Assembly (NCBI GenBank): GCA_034437895.1
Contig: DAOTTO010000218.1
Coordinates: 1 to 44,011, forward strand
Direction of reading: 5' to 3'
DNA length: 44,011 nucleotides
Source: JANRLJ01 sp034437895
GTDB lineage: Bacteria; Chloroflexota; Anaerolineae; Aggregatilineales; Phototrophicaceae
The translations under genes and the position numbers were made by a program. Below are positions 32,796 to 42,800 of the stretch, one piece after another. Numbering within the stretch: the stretch's first letter is position 1; the number at the start of each line of letters is the position of its first letter. Below the pieces are notes generated by a model that worked only from the letters and a program-made list of their open reading frames with translations, was not told the DNA's origin and did no database searches.

Positions 32796-34313
32796 CTAAT
32801 TCTGATTAATATTTACACCTGTGGCCTGCTCAATGACTTCGATGACACGTTTGGGGAAGTAGCTGGTGTTCCAAATTCCGTAGCGATTATCCGGGCCATC
32901 GGCCCCTGGGCAATTTGGCGCTTCGCAAAGCACCGTGAGGGGATAATCAAAGGCCGTCCATGCTATCCAACCAGCAAGGTTATTGCGCTCAACGGCTTCG
33001 ATTGACCTTTGATAAGCGAGGCGCTGCGCGAGTTCATCTATCGCAAAAGTGTTAAAACCGAATTCTGCCAGCAGCACCGGACGCTGCGTTACAGCCGTTA
33101 TCACGGCGATTTCTTGCCGGAGCGACTCGACATCTTCATAATTTTGAAAACTGACAAAATCGACCAGAGGTGCAGTGACTTCTGCTTCATCCTGCCATGC
33201 CGCCGTTATTAATTGCTGCGGCGCATTTTGTCGAACAATCGCCGCCGCTTGCAAAAGCCAATTCAGCACATCTTCCCGACGAAAGGCAATATTATTCGCA
33301 TAGTCAGCATCACCACCAGAGCGTAGATCATAGGCCATTATTGTTGACTCTATACTGTAGCGAGACGCGATAAAGGCCATTTGGTCATTCACAAATTCGG
33401 GTGCGGCATAAAGTGGAAACTCCACCAAATCGGCATCGACATTAAGGACAAGAATCAGCTTATAACCGCGTTGCGATGCGGCACTAATCAAACCATCAAG
33501 TCGCGCAAAAGCCGCTGTCACAGGAATCGCGCCATTACCGGGGCAAATAAATAGATCAGCATGGCGCAAGAAGATTCGCAGCGTATTAATGCCCGAAGCT
33601 CGCATCAAATCCAATTCATAATCAAGTGTATCGGTATCCATCTGCGTCAAAAAACGTTCACCCGGATAATCACGCGGATAATAGTTAATGCCATAAATAG
33701 GAAAGGGCTGCCCATCCAAAACAAAACCATTGCCTTCAACTTGGACATAGCTTCCGGTAGTGTCGAGGGTATATGGGCTCATGGAAGCAAGTGCTTGTTG
33801 GACAATTTCAGCATCACAACTTGCCGCAGGTAGAGGGGTGGCGACCTGCAAACTTTGCAAACGCAAATTGGCCTCACGTCCATTAAAGTTATATTCCAGT
33901 GCCGCTGCATAAGCTGCTGCCGCTTCATCAGGACGATTACGCTGCTCTAACAATGTGCCATATGTTAAATAGGCCGCATACAGCCGAGTGGAGAGCGAAA
34001 ACGCAGGATCACATGCTGTATTGTCACTACGCATTTGAACAAGTGATTCCAGCGAATCAATAATGAGAGGCCAATCACGCCCCCAATTTGCATCAATGGC
34101 TTCGCATAACGCACTCTGGTTGCCTATGTTTAACGTCGGGATGGGGGTTGCGGCTTGAAGCCCACTCCGGTTAGGCGGCGGTGGTGTGCCAGAACACGCA
34201 GTAGTTAGAATCAAGAAAAAGCATAAACCGCAAAGCCTCAAAGGACGTATAGAATCGTAGAGCGATGTCTTTGAAATAAAATCTTTCACTATTTTATGCG
34301 GATTGCATAGCAC
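32796..34313 (-). CDS. Lipoprotein with cellulase-like fold, probable loss of acid/base Glu
   Basis: The 505-aa product has a lipoprotein signal with Cys40 (FFLILTTACSG), a spacer with Pro, a short TPR-like helical part (about 105-155) and a (beta/alpha)8 domain of clan A (from FPIYGINYYPRDYPGERF). The nucleophile candidate Glu417 is present in LLAEFGFN. Where related proteins have a Glu ('DLRNEGD'-like), this one reads YDLRSGGDADY (331-335 RSGGD), so the acid/base Glu seems missing. It may bind glycan without cutting it. The GTG start at 34313 has AAGGTG about 9 nt upstream and overlaps thrB by 20 nt. Confidence 0.75.
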   Translation of the reverse strand: MLCNPHKIVKDFISKTSLYDSIRPLRLCGLCFFLILTTACSGTPPPPNRSGLQAATPIPTLNIGNQSALCEAIDANWGRDWPLIIDSLESLVQMRSDNTACDPAFSLSTRLYAAYLTYGTLLEQRNRPDEAAAAYAAALEYNFNGREANLRLQSLQVATPLPAASCDAEIVQQALASMSPYTLDTTGSYVQVEGNGFVLDGQPFPIYGINYYPRDYPGERFLTQMDTDTLDYELDLMRASGINTLRIFLRHADLFICPGNGAIPVTAAFARLDGLISAASQRGYKLILVLNVDADLVEFPLYAAPEFVNDQMAFIASRYSIESTIMAYDLRSGGDADYANNIAFRREDVLNWLLQAAAIVRQNAPQQLITAAWQDEAEVTAPLVDFVSFQNYEDVESLRQEIAVITAVTQRPVLLAEFGFNTFAIDELAQRLAYQRSIEAVERNNLAGWIAWTAFDYPLTVLCEAPNCPGADGPDNRYGIWNTSYFPKRVIEVIEQATGVNINQN

Positions 34314-35196
34314 TGATCACAACACCTTGTGTATCAATCGGCAGCACCCACGTCCGCGCCGTTACACCCGCCTCGCGTAGTGCAAGACGTATTTCATCTG
34401 CGATGCGCTCATGACGATTTTCCGCCAATGCCAGCAGGGCAGGGCCGTCACCTATAACGGTTACTGCCAGCGCTCCCATCCTACGCCCAGCTTCCACTGC
34501 TGAGTTAAATCCGTTGATCGCCGCGATAATGCGAGGCGCATTCAACTTATCCTCAACGACGTTGGCAAGTAGTTTGAGATCGCCCACACGCAGCGCTTCG
34601 AGCAATATCGGAATTGCGCTTATATTATGCAGCGTGTCTGCTAACGCCACCCGTTCTGGCAGGGGCTTCAACTTGTAGTTATCCATTTGAGGCACGACCA
34701 CAATTAGTTTGACTGGGGTCACAGGTAAAGTGCGATAGATCAGTTCGCCCTCGCGCATCAAACTGGCAGTTAGACCACCGAGTACAGTCGTCACCACATG
34801 ATCGGGACGGATTGACTCAGCGGCAATTTCCAAGAGTTCGGTACGTTTATAAAGATTGTTCATCAGAAAGTTTGCGCCGAGGATACCTGCCATCATCATC
34901 GCTGCTTCTGCGCCGAGTCCGCTTTGCAACGGAATTTGATTTTCGACGCGGATATTTATTCCGAGATGTGCCTTTTCAAGATGCTGGAAAAAGCGCCCTA
35001 TGCCGAGTACGACAGGATGTTTTAAAGAAATGGGATAACGATTCGCGCCTTCTCCGGATGTTTCTAAGACTATTTGTTGGTCAGTGCGTCCGCTGATTTC
35101 TACAGATGTATAAAGGCCAAGTGCTAACCCCAAGCTGTGCAGACCCGGCCCCAAATTCGTCATCGTCGCCGGCAGGCGAATTTTTATCTTCTTCAT
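34294..35196 (-). CDS. thrB: GHMP-family kinase, homoserine kinase-like
   Basis: The 300-aa product matches the homoserine kinase layout. Motif 1 is LPATMTNLGPGLHSLGLAL, motif 2 IPLQSGLGAEAAMM, then RPDHVVTTVLGGLTAS, and motif 3 VTVIGDGPALLAL. ThrB phosphorylates homoserine in threonine synthesis. Several usual residues differ: GFD is GLH, GLGSSAA is GLGAEAA, and PDNV is PDHV. Either the enzyme is strongly diverged or it has another substrate. Its ATG overlaps the histidine kinase stop (TAATG), and the lipoprotein gene overlaps its end. No other threonine genes are in the window. The gene name is tentative. Confidence 0.65.
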   Translation of the reverse strand: MKKIKIRLPATMTNLGPGLHSLGLALGLYTSVEISGRTDQQIVLETSGEGANRYPISLKHPVVLGIGRFFQHLEKAHLGINIRVENQIPLQSGLGAEAAMMMAGILGANFLMNNLYKRTELLEIAAESIRPDHVVTTVLGGLTASLMREGELIYRTLPVTPVKLIVVVPQMDNYKLKPLPERVALADTLHNISAIPILLEALRVGDLKLLANVVEDKLNAPRIIAAINGFNSAVEAGRRMGALAVTVIGDGPALLALAENRHERIADEIRLALREAGVTARTWVLPIDTQGVVISAMQSA

Positions 35197-36218
35197 TAGG
35201 TAAGTTGAACCACAGGCAGCACAAAAGTAAATGTACTGCCTTCACCGTAATTGCTAGCTGCCCAGATGTCGCCTCCGTGCCGCTGGATAATGGTTTTCGC
35301 CATCGTCAAGCCAAGTCCGCCGCCCGACATATTGCGGACGACTTCATCCCGTGAACGATACATGCGATCAAAAATGAGTTCGAGTTCATCATCGGCGATG
35401 CCGATTCCCCGGTCAGCCACGCTGCAATAGACTTCGCTTGTATCTCCCCAACCATGAATGACGACGGTTTGTTCAGGATACGAATAGATAATAGCGTTAT
35501 GCAGCATATTATAGATGACTTGCCCAAGCCGTTCAGGGTCGCCCATGACAATCGGCATCGGATTCTGAATAGACGTGGCGATAATAATTTTATGGGTATG
35601 GGCAAGCGCCGTAACGCGATCAACTGCATCGTTGATGATGTCGCGCAGTTGAATCGGCTTATGCTCCAATGGCATTCCGGCTTCGATCCATGCCAGATCG
35701 ACCATTGATCCCACAACATCGTAGAGTTTGGTCGCGGTTTGGCGAATCCGCGTGACAAATTTAGCCTGCTGCTCGTTGAGATCGCCGAATTTCATGACGA
35801 GATCAGCAAAGCCACTCATTGCCGAAATGGGATTGCGAAGATCGTGCGACATAGCTTTGATGAGCGCTTCGCGACGATTTTCCAGATCACGCTTTTCCGT
35901 GACATCATGCAGCATCACCATGCGATCTCCGGTTTCTAGAGTCGTGGCAATCCCGACAGCCAAGCGCCTCCGCGGAAGCCGGACATCTAAAGTTTGATCG
36001 CCGCTGCGGGTAAATAGATTCACCAATGGCATATTTTGGTTGAAAGCATGACGGGGTGTTTTGCCGATAACATGCTCAGGCACGATGCCTAACATCGCGG
36101 CTCCGGCTGGGTTAAGATGCTCAATCAGCCCAATTGGGTTAGCAGTGACGATTCCATCCGACGTGCTGCGAAAAATAAATTCATAAATTTGCGATTGGGG
36201 TAGCGTCCGGTTAGTCAT
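35196..36218 (-). CDS. PAS-domain sensor histidine kinase
   Basis: The 340-aa product has an N-terminal PAS domain (residues 9-108, with DGIVTANPIGLIEHLNPAGA). The dimerisation helix has the phospho-accepting His125 in KAMSHDLRNPISAMSG. The ATPase domain has the N box (MLHNAIIYS), G1 (DRGIGIADDE) and G2 (GGGLGLTMAK). No membrane segment or signal is visible, so it is cytoplasmic. Its response regulator is not next to it; the only one in the window is at 23037. It is the first gene of an odd operon with the GHMP kinase and the glycosidase-like lipoprotein. Confidence 0.88.
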   Translation of the reverse strand: MTNRTLPQSQIYEFIFRSTSDGIVTANPIGLIEHLNPAGAAMLGIVPEHVIGKTPRHAFNQNMPLVNLFTRSGDQTLDVRLPRRRLAVGIATTLETGDRMVMLHDVTEKRDLENRREALIKAMSHDLRNPISAMSGFADLVMKFGDLNEQQAKFVTRIRQTATKLYDVVGSMVDLAWIEAGMPLEHKPIQLRDIINDAVDRVTALAHTHKIIIATSIQNPMPIVMGDPERLGQVIYNMLHNAIIYSYPEQTVVIHGWGDTSEVYCSVADRGIGIADDELELIFDRMYRSRDEVVRNMSGGGLGLTMAKTIIQRHGGDIWAASNYGEGSTFTFVLPVVQLT

Positions 36219-36246
36219 GATGAATGCCGAATTTTAGGCTGCTTGG

Positions 36247-38766
36247 TTAAGATGGGTCTGTGTCGTGCTGTATAGCAATTATAACTCGATTATTTCCCTT
36301 TTGGCTCAGTAAATCCGGCGGCATTGGGAGTTTTATTGTTGGACTCATGACTAATGGTGAAGGTGATTCTACCCATCGAGGAATAGCATCAGGCGGTAAG
36401 GTTATCACTTGTCCATCGGGGAAATGAATCGTCGTGCCGTCGTCTGAGCGATGTACACTCACTTGATACTGTGTGACGGTGACGGGTGAACCCCAACTCA
36501 ATTTTCCACCTATCCATACCCGTCCAGTTGGTGTGATTTGTACGCCTAGAACACGCATGAGCAGATGGAGTGGGACGATGCCGCCTAAATAATCTGATTC
36601 GCCTAGTCCTAGTGCCTTATCACTGTCATAGAACTCGCTAAAACCATCTTGCTCTTGCAAGACTTCAGCTTGTGTTTTAAGAAGTCGTTTCAAGAGTTCA
36701 GCCGCTAAATCCTGTCGATTATTTGTGATTAACGCCTCGCCGATCAATGTCACAAAATAGGGCCAAACACCGCCGCCTCCGTTAGCGCTGGTTGAGTCAT
36801 AATTCGTATCCTGTGCGGACACCATTGAAAGGCCCGATGCTCGCCAGAAGTGTTTTTCGTCGGTCAGTAAATTCGTTAGCGCTTGCTGTTTTTCATCTTG
36901 GGGGGGCAAAGTGAGTAATGGCAAAAGGCTGTTCAAGTCGAGGCGTGTCAGATCGATAGTGTGTACCTGCACCCGATAAACACGGCTGAGGCCGGTAAAA
37001 CGCACCCGATCTATTTGGGCGTAAATCTTGCTGCTAGTGACAACACCACTTCCATAAGACCAAATAAATGTCTCGCCGGCTATGGTTTCACTAACGGATT
37101 TGCCTTCACTGTCTAATCCTTCCAAATAAAGCGAGGCACGAGGGGGGCGGCTCGTCCCGCCAGTAAGCCGAATGACAAGACGACTCGCTGGTGAAATTTT
37201 GATGACTGGTAGTTGTTCTTCGTCGCCTCGTGCATCTCTTAAGATAAGTATGCCAATTGAGGTGAGGTTTGTGTCACGGTCACGGTAAGCGAAATGCTTG
37301 CCAGATACGAACCACAATTCGCTCAGTAAAAGGGTAAGATTTTCCGCCTGTTGTGTAAATTTTTGGCTGTTTTCGTCGTTAATTTGTTGGGCGATTAGCG
37401 CCAACGCTCTAGCTTCCGAAACGAGATATGCGGCTAAATCCGGTGATTCGACGCTGTGAATAGTGACACCTTGCGACCATGCCTGCCCAACGGAAAAAGT
37501 AGGCCATGACACATAGCCTGTCTGTCGTTCATTTTGCCACTCTGGGAGGCCGTTTTGATTCGTATCAACATCTGAATCGAACCAGCGGCTAAAAAATTTG
37601 TTTAAGGCAGAGAAAACTTCTTTAAGAAAATCGGTATCTTGGGTGATATTGAAAATTTGCCACGCCATACGCGCCAATATAGGCGGATACAACATGCCCT
37701 CAGTCTGACCTGCCAAGCCGGGTTTAAAATCAATGAAACCGTCTTCGGCTTGCGTGACAAGATAATTCTTTAAAAGACCTTGCGCGAAAGTTGGCGCAAT
37801 AGGGGCGACTGCTAACGCGACTAAATACGCGACATGCGGATGCTGTCCATTCCAAGCGCGATCATAATCTGTGCCATCGCCACGTTTGCTCCAGCCACGA
37901 TTGGCTTGCCGTGTGGCGACGAAAGAGGCGAAGGGCAGCTTGTCAGTCGGACACAAGAAACTTTGCATCAACTGATGATAGGCATACGCAATAGCGGTGT
38001 CTTGCGCCGCATCCCCTGTGATGACTTGAGGAATGGCGTATGCTGCCTGTTGAATTTGCCTAAAGGCATTGTCCCAATCTTGCGCCAACCAGAACTGCGC
38101 CCGTTCCAACGAGTCGCCCATTTTGCTTAATCCAGCGTGAACCCAACGAAGGCTAAGTTTCTCACCGGCTCGGATCGTTAAATCCACGCCAATTTTAGGA
38201 CTAGCTTTAATGCCAGGTGATAAAAGAGTACGCGCATTTTCCAGCATAACAATCGGCTCCAGATTGCCGATTTTACCTAATGCCAGCGCATGGGTTTGAT
38301 CTTGAAGTGTCAGTATCGCAAGGGAGCGATTGATCTTCTCTGAGGCGATATGTCCGAAAAGATCAAGACGGAGCGTGATCGCTTGTCTGCCGACATTGTG
38401 CAGGGTAAAGCGGGCACCGACAGCGTGTGATTCCATCGCCCAAAATTCGGTAAGCAGTTCAAGATCAGGGATGATTTTAGACTGAACTTGAGCAAATCCC
38501 GGCGCGAAATCTGTGATGCTTGGGGCTTGGTTATACGTCTGTACTTCGTAAATACTGCGCCCGTCATGAATCCACATTGGCACGAGGCTGGCAAGCCCCA
38601 CACGCCCACCGTAGCGCGTTTGTAGGGCTAAAGCGGGAGCGCTGGCTTCACCGGGCGAGACTTCCCATATTTGATCGTCGGTATAATCGGTTTGGCTAAA
38701 ACGTGCATCCGCCGCCAGTGTCAGGGCAAACGACGGTGAAAATCGCCAATGTTGCTGGTTAGTCAT
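36247..38766 (-). CDS. GH63/MGH1-like (alpha/alpha)6 glycoside hydrolase-related protein
   Basis: The 839-aa product has no signal peptide, so it is probably cytoplasmic. The N-terminal 250 residues are beta-rich. An (alpha/alpha)6-barrel core follows, with RAWNGQHPHVAYLVALAVAP, DGFIDFKPGLAGQTEGMLYPP, TNQNGLPEWQNERQTGY and the late ANGGGVWPYFVTLIGEAL. These resemble GH63 and related alpha-glucosidase or mannosylglycerate-hydrolase-like enzymes. The inserted region SASRLVIRLTGGTS adds a beta-sandwich. I cannot place the catalytic pair with certainty. An AGGA site precedes the ATG. An alpha-glucan substrate is plausible from the amylase nearby. Confidence 0.75.
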   Translation of the reverse strand: MTNQQHWRFSPSFALTLAADARFSQTDYTDDQIWEVSPGEASAPALALQTRYGGRVGLASLVPMWIHDGRSIYEVQTYNQAPSITDFAPGFAQVQSKIIPDLELLTEFWAMESHAVGARFTLHNVGRQAITLRLDLFGHIASEKINRSLAILTLQDQTHALALGKIGNLEPIVMLENARTLLSPGIKASPKIGVDLTIRAGEKLSLRWVHAGLSKMGDSLERAQFWLAQDWDNAFRQIQQAAYAIPQVITGDAAQDTAIAYAYHQLMQSFLCPTDKLPFASFVATRQANRGWSKRGDGTDYDRAWNGQHPHVAYLVALAVAPIAPTFAQGLLKNYLVTQAEDGFIDFKPGLAGQTEGMLYPPILARMAWQIFNITQDTDFLKEVFSALNKFFSRWFDSDVDTNQNGLPEWQNERQTGYVSWPTFSVGQAWSQGVTIHSVESPDLAAYLVSEARALALIAQQINDENSQKFTQQAENLTLLLSELWFVSGKHFAYRDRDTNLTSIGILILRDARGDEEQLPVIKISPASRLVIRLTGGTSRPPRASLYLEGLDSEGKSVSETIAGETFIWSYGSGVVTSSKIYAQIDRVRFTGLSRVYRVQVHTIDLTRLDLNSLLPLLTLPPQDEKQQALTNLLTDEKHFWRASGLSMVSAQDTNYDSTSANGGGGVWPYFVTLIGEALITNNRQDLAAELLKRLLKTQAEVLQEQDGFSEFYDSDKALGLGESDYLGGIVPLHLLMRVLGVQITPTGRVWIGGKLSWGSPVTVTQYQVSVHRSDDGTTIHFPDGQVITLPPDAIPRWVESPSPLVMSPTIKLPMPPDLLSQKGNNRVIIAIQHDTDPS

Positions 38767-38808
38767 CGCTTATTGTCCTCTATCCTATTTAGAAGTTACG
38801 CACTTCAC

Positions 38809-38875
38809 AGTGATTAGTTTTTAGTCAAAGCAATCTGTAAGGGAAAATCCTTGCCCTTACTAAAAACTAGGAACT
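38809..38875. repeat. Inverted heptad repeat with nested hairpins
   Basis: AGT occurs every 7 bp at 38809, 38816 and 38823, and ACT every 7 bp at 38859, 38866 and 38873. The arms TAGTTTTTAGT (38815-38825) and ACTAAAAACTA (38859-38869) are perfect inverted repeats. Inside them GTAAGGG (38837-38843) pairs with CCCTTAC (38854-38860). The element fills the gap between the lipoprotein and GH63-like genes. It may be a repeat-derived or MITE-like structure. Confidence 0.65.
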
Positions 38876-38917
38876 AACAACTTTTACCGCGAAATGTGGT
38901 CAACTGCGTAAGCGCTA

Positions 38918-39625
38918 CTATTGTTGGATGTTCCAAGTCATTGTTGTTTCATCCAATACAAAAATTGTCCCGTCTCGGCTCATCAATGTATGCACACCCG
39001 GTCCGGGAACATATTCATTGTTTGCATTTACTGTGCCACCAAATATATAGGTGTAATCAGTGACATGACCATATTCCGTATCAGAAGCAAAACCTAGAGT
39101 ATTACGAATCACCTCGTTTTCTCTCCATAGTTTGCCAAAGCCGCGTTCAGGTTGGTACAGCCCAGCAGGTACTGTAATGTTTGGGTCGAATTCTGCCTGC
39201 CCATCTTCAAAGGTATCTGGGGCGATAATCCATGTTCCGCTCGTCCCATTACCATCGTTCAGCAGCACCCAAATTTCATCTGTCGTCTGTAAATAGAACA
39301 TACGCCCATTCTGGAAGGCCTGCTCAGCTACGATAATTTGATTCGTGATGGGTGTTGGGATCGGATTCGTAGTTGGCTCAGGCGTAGTTGCTGCGACTGC
39401 TGGGACTGTGACAGGTGGTGCAAGCGGCGGAATTTCTGTCGTTAAGTTACCCGGCACGGCGCTGCTTTGTGCTGTACCGTCACTTTCAGGGGTTGCGGTG
39501 ACGACAACAATGCGTGTGACTTCGATTTGATATTCAATGGGCCGCTGCCCTTGGCAAGCAGTCGCTAAGACGATCAGCAGTCCGCTGCTGGCGATTAATT
39601 TCAAGTTTGAGGCACGAAATTGCAT
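38918..39625 (-). CDS. Lipoprotein with C-terminal repeat-like domain of unknown function
   Basis: The 235-aa product has a lipoprotein signal (LIVLATACQG) followed by a low-complexity linker rich in Thr, Pro and Val (residues 45-100). The C-terminal part (about 105-235) contains FQNGRMFYLQTTDEIWVLLND, PAGLYQPERGFGKLWRENE and LGFASDTEYG. This pattern recurs in Chloroflexota surface lipoproteins and recalls LGFP-like modules. It should sit at the outer face of the membrane. No enzymatic motif is visible. GGAG lies 6-7 nt before the ATG. It is divergent from the amylase gene, so the two may share control. Confidence 0.72.
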   Translation of the reverse strand: MQFRASNLKLIASSGLLIVLATACQGQRPIEYQIEVTRIVVVTATPESDGTAQSSAVPGNLTTEIPPLAPPVTVPAVAATTPEPTTNPIPTPITNQIIVAEQAFQNGRMFYLQTTDEIWVLLNDGNGTSGTWIIAPDTFEDGQAEFDPNITVPAGLYQPERGFGKLWRENEVIRNTLGFASDTEYGHVTDYTYIFGGTVNANNEYVPGPGVHTLMSRDGTIFVLDETTMTWNIQQ

Positions 39626-39657
39626 AAAAAACTCCGAGGATTTGTGTTACAAAGATG

Positions 39658-39687
39658 GCAATTCCCTGCGATATTACGGGGAATTGC
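39658..39687. promoter_or_regulatory. Inverted repeat between divergent lipoprotein and amylase genes
   Basis: A perfect 9-bp inverted repeat, GCAATTCCC (39658-39666) / GGGAATTGC (39679-39687), with a 12-nt centre lies 32 nt ahead of the lipoprotein ATG and about 160 nt ahead of the amylase. It may be an operator or an mRNA leader hairpin. No T tract follows on either strand, so a terminator is less likely. Confidence 0.45.
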
Positions 39688-39753
39688 ACTTTAGCATTGT
39701 AGCAGACCCCCCTTGAGATGCAAGGTGAGGGGTGGTTTCGCTTGTTGGGGGTA

Positions 39754-39781
39754 TTGCTGTGCTTTTAAATCGGGTTAAAAT
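39754..39781 (+). promoter_or_regulatory. Possible amylase promoter
   Basis: TTGCTG (39754-39759) and TAAAAT (39776-39781; 5 of 6 consensus) are spaced by 16 bp, about 60 nt ahead of the amylase ATG. The -35 box is weak. Confidence 0.3.
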
Positions 39782-39844
39782 CGCGTCAGGATAAAGCAGA
39801 TCTACAAATATAATTGTCAATTGTTTTGCAGGAGTGGTTGTTAT

Positions 39845-42800
39845 ATGAAAAAGCGAATTTTTCTGTGTGTTCTATTTTTTTTGATGATAAGCGTTTCGTG
39901 GTCGTCCATTAGCATAAGCGCCCAAGAGGATGCCGTAAATAGTGCTGCGCTCCTTCATGATAGCCGGAATGATTTATATCGCACTCCTTACGGTGCAGTG
40001 CCGATGGGGAAGACTGTCACCCTTCGTTTACAGGCAGCAGCGGGTGATTTGGACTCGGTTGGATTGCGGCTTTATAGCAGCGCGACAAATGCGGTTACGG
40101 TGCTTCCGCTTCATGTCGTTACATCTACACCGGACGGTTACGACTTGTGGGAGATCGCGCTGCCGACAGGCGATGCACTCACGGTCTACTATTATCGCTT
40201 TTTGCTCAGTAAAAATGGTGAGGTCTTTATTTATGAGGACGACTCGTTTGACTCGGAAGGTACCCTCATCGAATCCCGCAAAGGGGGGAGTGGTGTAACG
40301 CTGACGAATACGACGAGTGCGGATTATCAAATCGCAGTGTATGACCCTGACTATTATACGCCGGAGTGGATGCGGGACGCGGTTGTGTATCAAATTTTTC
40401 CAGACCGCTTTCGGGATGGGGATGCGTCTAATAACCCTACTGACGGTTCGGACACATTTTATGGTGATGTGCCGCTTTACTTCCATGAAACTTGGAACGA
40501 ACCGATGCTTAATGGGCGGGTGGATTTGTTGCCCAACGGTGCGGGATACTGGAACAGCGATTTCTACGGGGGTGATTTAGCGGGTATCACAGAAAAACTG
40601 GATTATTTGCAAGCGCTGGGTGTCACGGCGCTTTATCTGAATCCGATTTTTGAGGCGCGTTCTAATCATCGTTACGACACGGCAGATTACATGACAATAG
40701 ATCGTCGCTTAGGCACAATGGAGGATTTTCGTGCTTTAGTGTCTCAAGCGGAGGAGCGGGGAATCCATCTCATCCTTGACGGTGTAATCAATCATCTTTC
40801 CAGTGACAGCCTATTTTTTGATCGCTATAACCGCTACGAGACCGATGGTGCTTGCGAAAGTGTCGAGTCTGAATGGCGCAATTGGTTTACGTTTGTGGCG
40901 GCGGAAGCGAATCAACCTGCGCCGTGTGCTGGCGAAAATGGGGATGTGTATTATCGCTCGTGGGCAAATTTCGACAGTATCCCACAGGTCAACAACACGG
41001 TTTTTGCAACACGCGCTTATTTTGTGCGCGGCGAGGACAGTGTTGTTCGGACGTGGGGCGCGGAAGGTATTGGCGGATGGCGTTTGGATGCAGCGGAACA
41101 AGTCGATGATGGGCGCGATCCTGAAAATGGATATTGGGAAAACTTCCGCACGGTAGCGCGATTGGTTAATCCAGAAACGGTCATTATCGGCGAATTCTGG
41201 CATGATTCCAGTGAATGGTTATTGGGTGATGAATGGGATTCCGTCACGAATTATCGCTTTCGTCGGGCATTGATCGGTTTTGCGCGAGGAAATGATTTTA
41301 CTGATAACGATGGCGTGATTGTAGGATTAAGGCCGAGCGAATTTGAGGCTGCGATGCGTTCTGTGGAAGAAGATACGCCGCCGATGGCCTACCGTGCCAT
41401 GATGAATATTGTGGACAGTCATGATACGACTCGTGCTTTATTCGCGCTCGATAACAGTCAAGACGCGCTCAAGTTGGCGGCGTTAGTACAGTTTACCTTC
41501 CCCGGCGCACCCACTATTTATTATGGCGATGAAATTGCGCTGGATGCACCCGATATTGACCTGCAAGATGATCCGTTCAATCGTGCGCCATATCCTTGGC
41601 CGGATGAAGAAGGTGATTTCTACCCTGCGCCTGACGAGGCTATGCTGACGTATTATCAAACATTGGGTCAGGCACGGCAGACAAATACAGCCTTACGTAA
41701 TGGTGATATGGTTACACTCATAACAGATGATGAACGCGGCATTTATGCGTATGCCCGTATTGATGCAGAAGCGGGTAATGCGGCGCTTGTTGTCCTGAAT
41801 ACGAGCAGTGATGAACAAACCGTCGAATTAAACTTTGCGTCCCTTCTACCCAACAATTTGACGATGCAGGCTTTGTTTAATCAAGGCGACTTTACCACTG
41901 ATTTTTTCACTGAGCAGGGGATAACCAATCTAACGGTTGCACCTCGCAGCGGCAATATGTGGCTTTCAGCAGGGGTGCCAGATTTGTCATTTGCTACACC
42001 TGAATCGCCTACCAATTTAACTGCGGAAGCGGAACCAAGCACAGTGGCGCTCAATTGGGAAGTGATTGAGGATGCAACCGGATACATCGTCTATCGCAGT
42101 CCAGTTGCCGTCGGTGGATTTGTGCAAATTGGTGAAACGGTGGAAACCTCTTTCACTGATAACACAGTCGAAAATGGCTTCGCGTATTTTTATGCGGTTG
42201 CCAGCGTGAGTGAATTTGGCTTAAGAGACGCGATGAGCGAAGGTATTGAAGCCGTTCCAGCGTATCAAATTACATCTGCCACAATAGAACCGATCATTGC
42301 GGAATCGGTTGCCCTCGAATATGGTACAACGGTTGATGTCGAGGCGATTGTGCGTGTTGCTGAAAGCGCGATGACGGGTCATGAACAGCGGGGGATCGTC
42401 GCGGAAACTGCCTTGATCCGATCAGATCAAAGTGAAGCGGATGTGGTCTGGACACCTATGGCGTATGTTTTTGATCGGGATAATGCCCCCGTTTATCGTG
42501 CTGCGTTATCGCCACAAGCTGCTGGAGAATATCAAATCGTCGCCCGTTTTAGCGTGGATAGAGGACTGCATTGGACACAAGCGGTACTTCCTAGCACGGG
42601 TGCTGTTCCAACAATCGTTGTCGAAGCATCTGATGACGTGACCGCCTCCGAAGCACCAACTAACTTCACCATTACCCACGCTGCTCCGGGCGATGTGATT
42701 ATGACGTGGAATCCGGCTGCTGATGAAGATGTTGCTATCTACCGGATTACGCGCAGCGGGCTTGATGGCACAATGACATTTGACGTTCAGGCGGATGTAA

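Noticed and set aside
39658..39687. Rho-independent terminator
   Set aside because: The stem lies between divergent genes and no T tract follows on either strand.
40028..40486. 152-aa open frame on the minus strand inside the amylase gene
   Set aside because: It is antisense to the conserved GH13 gene and its translation shows only Arg/Ile-rich shadow composition.
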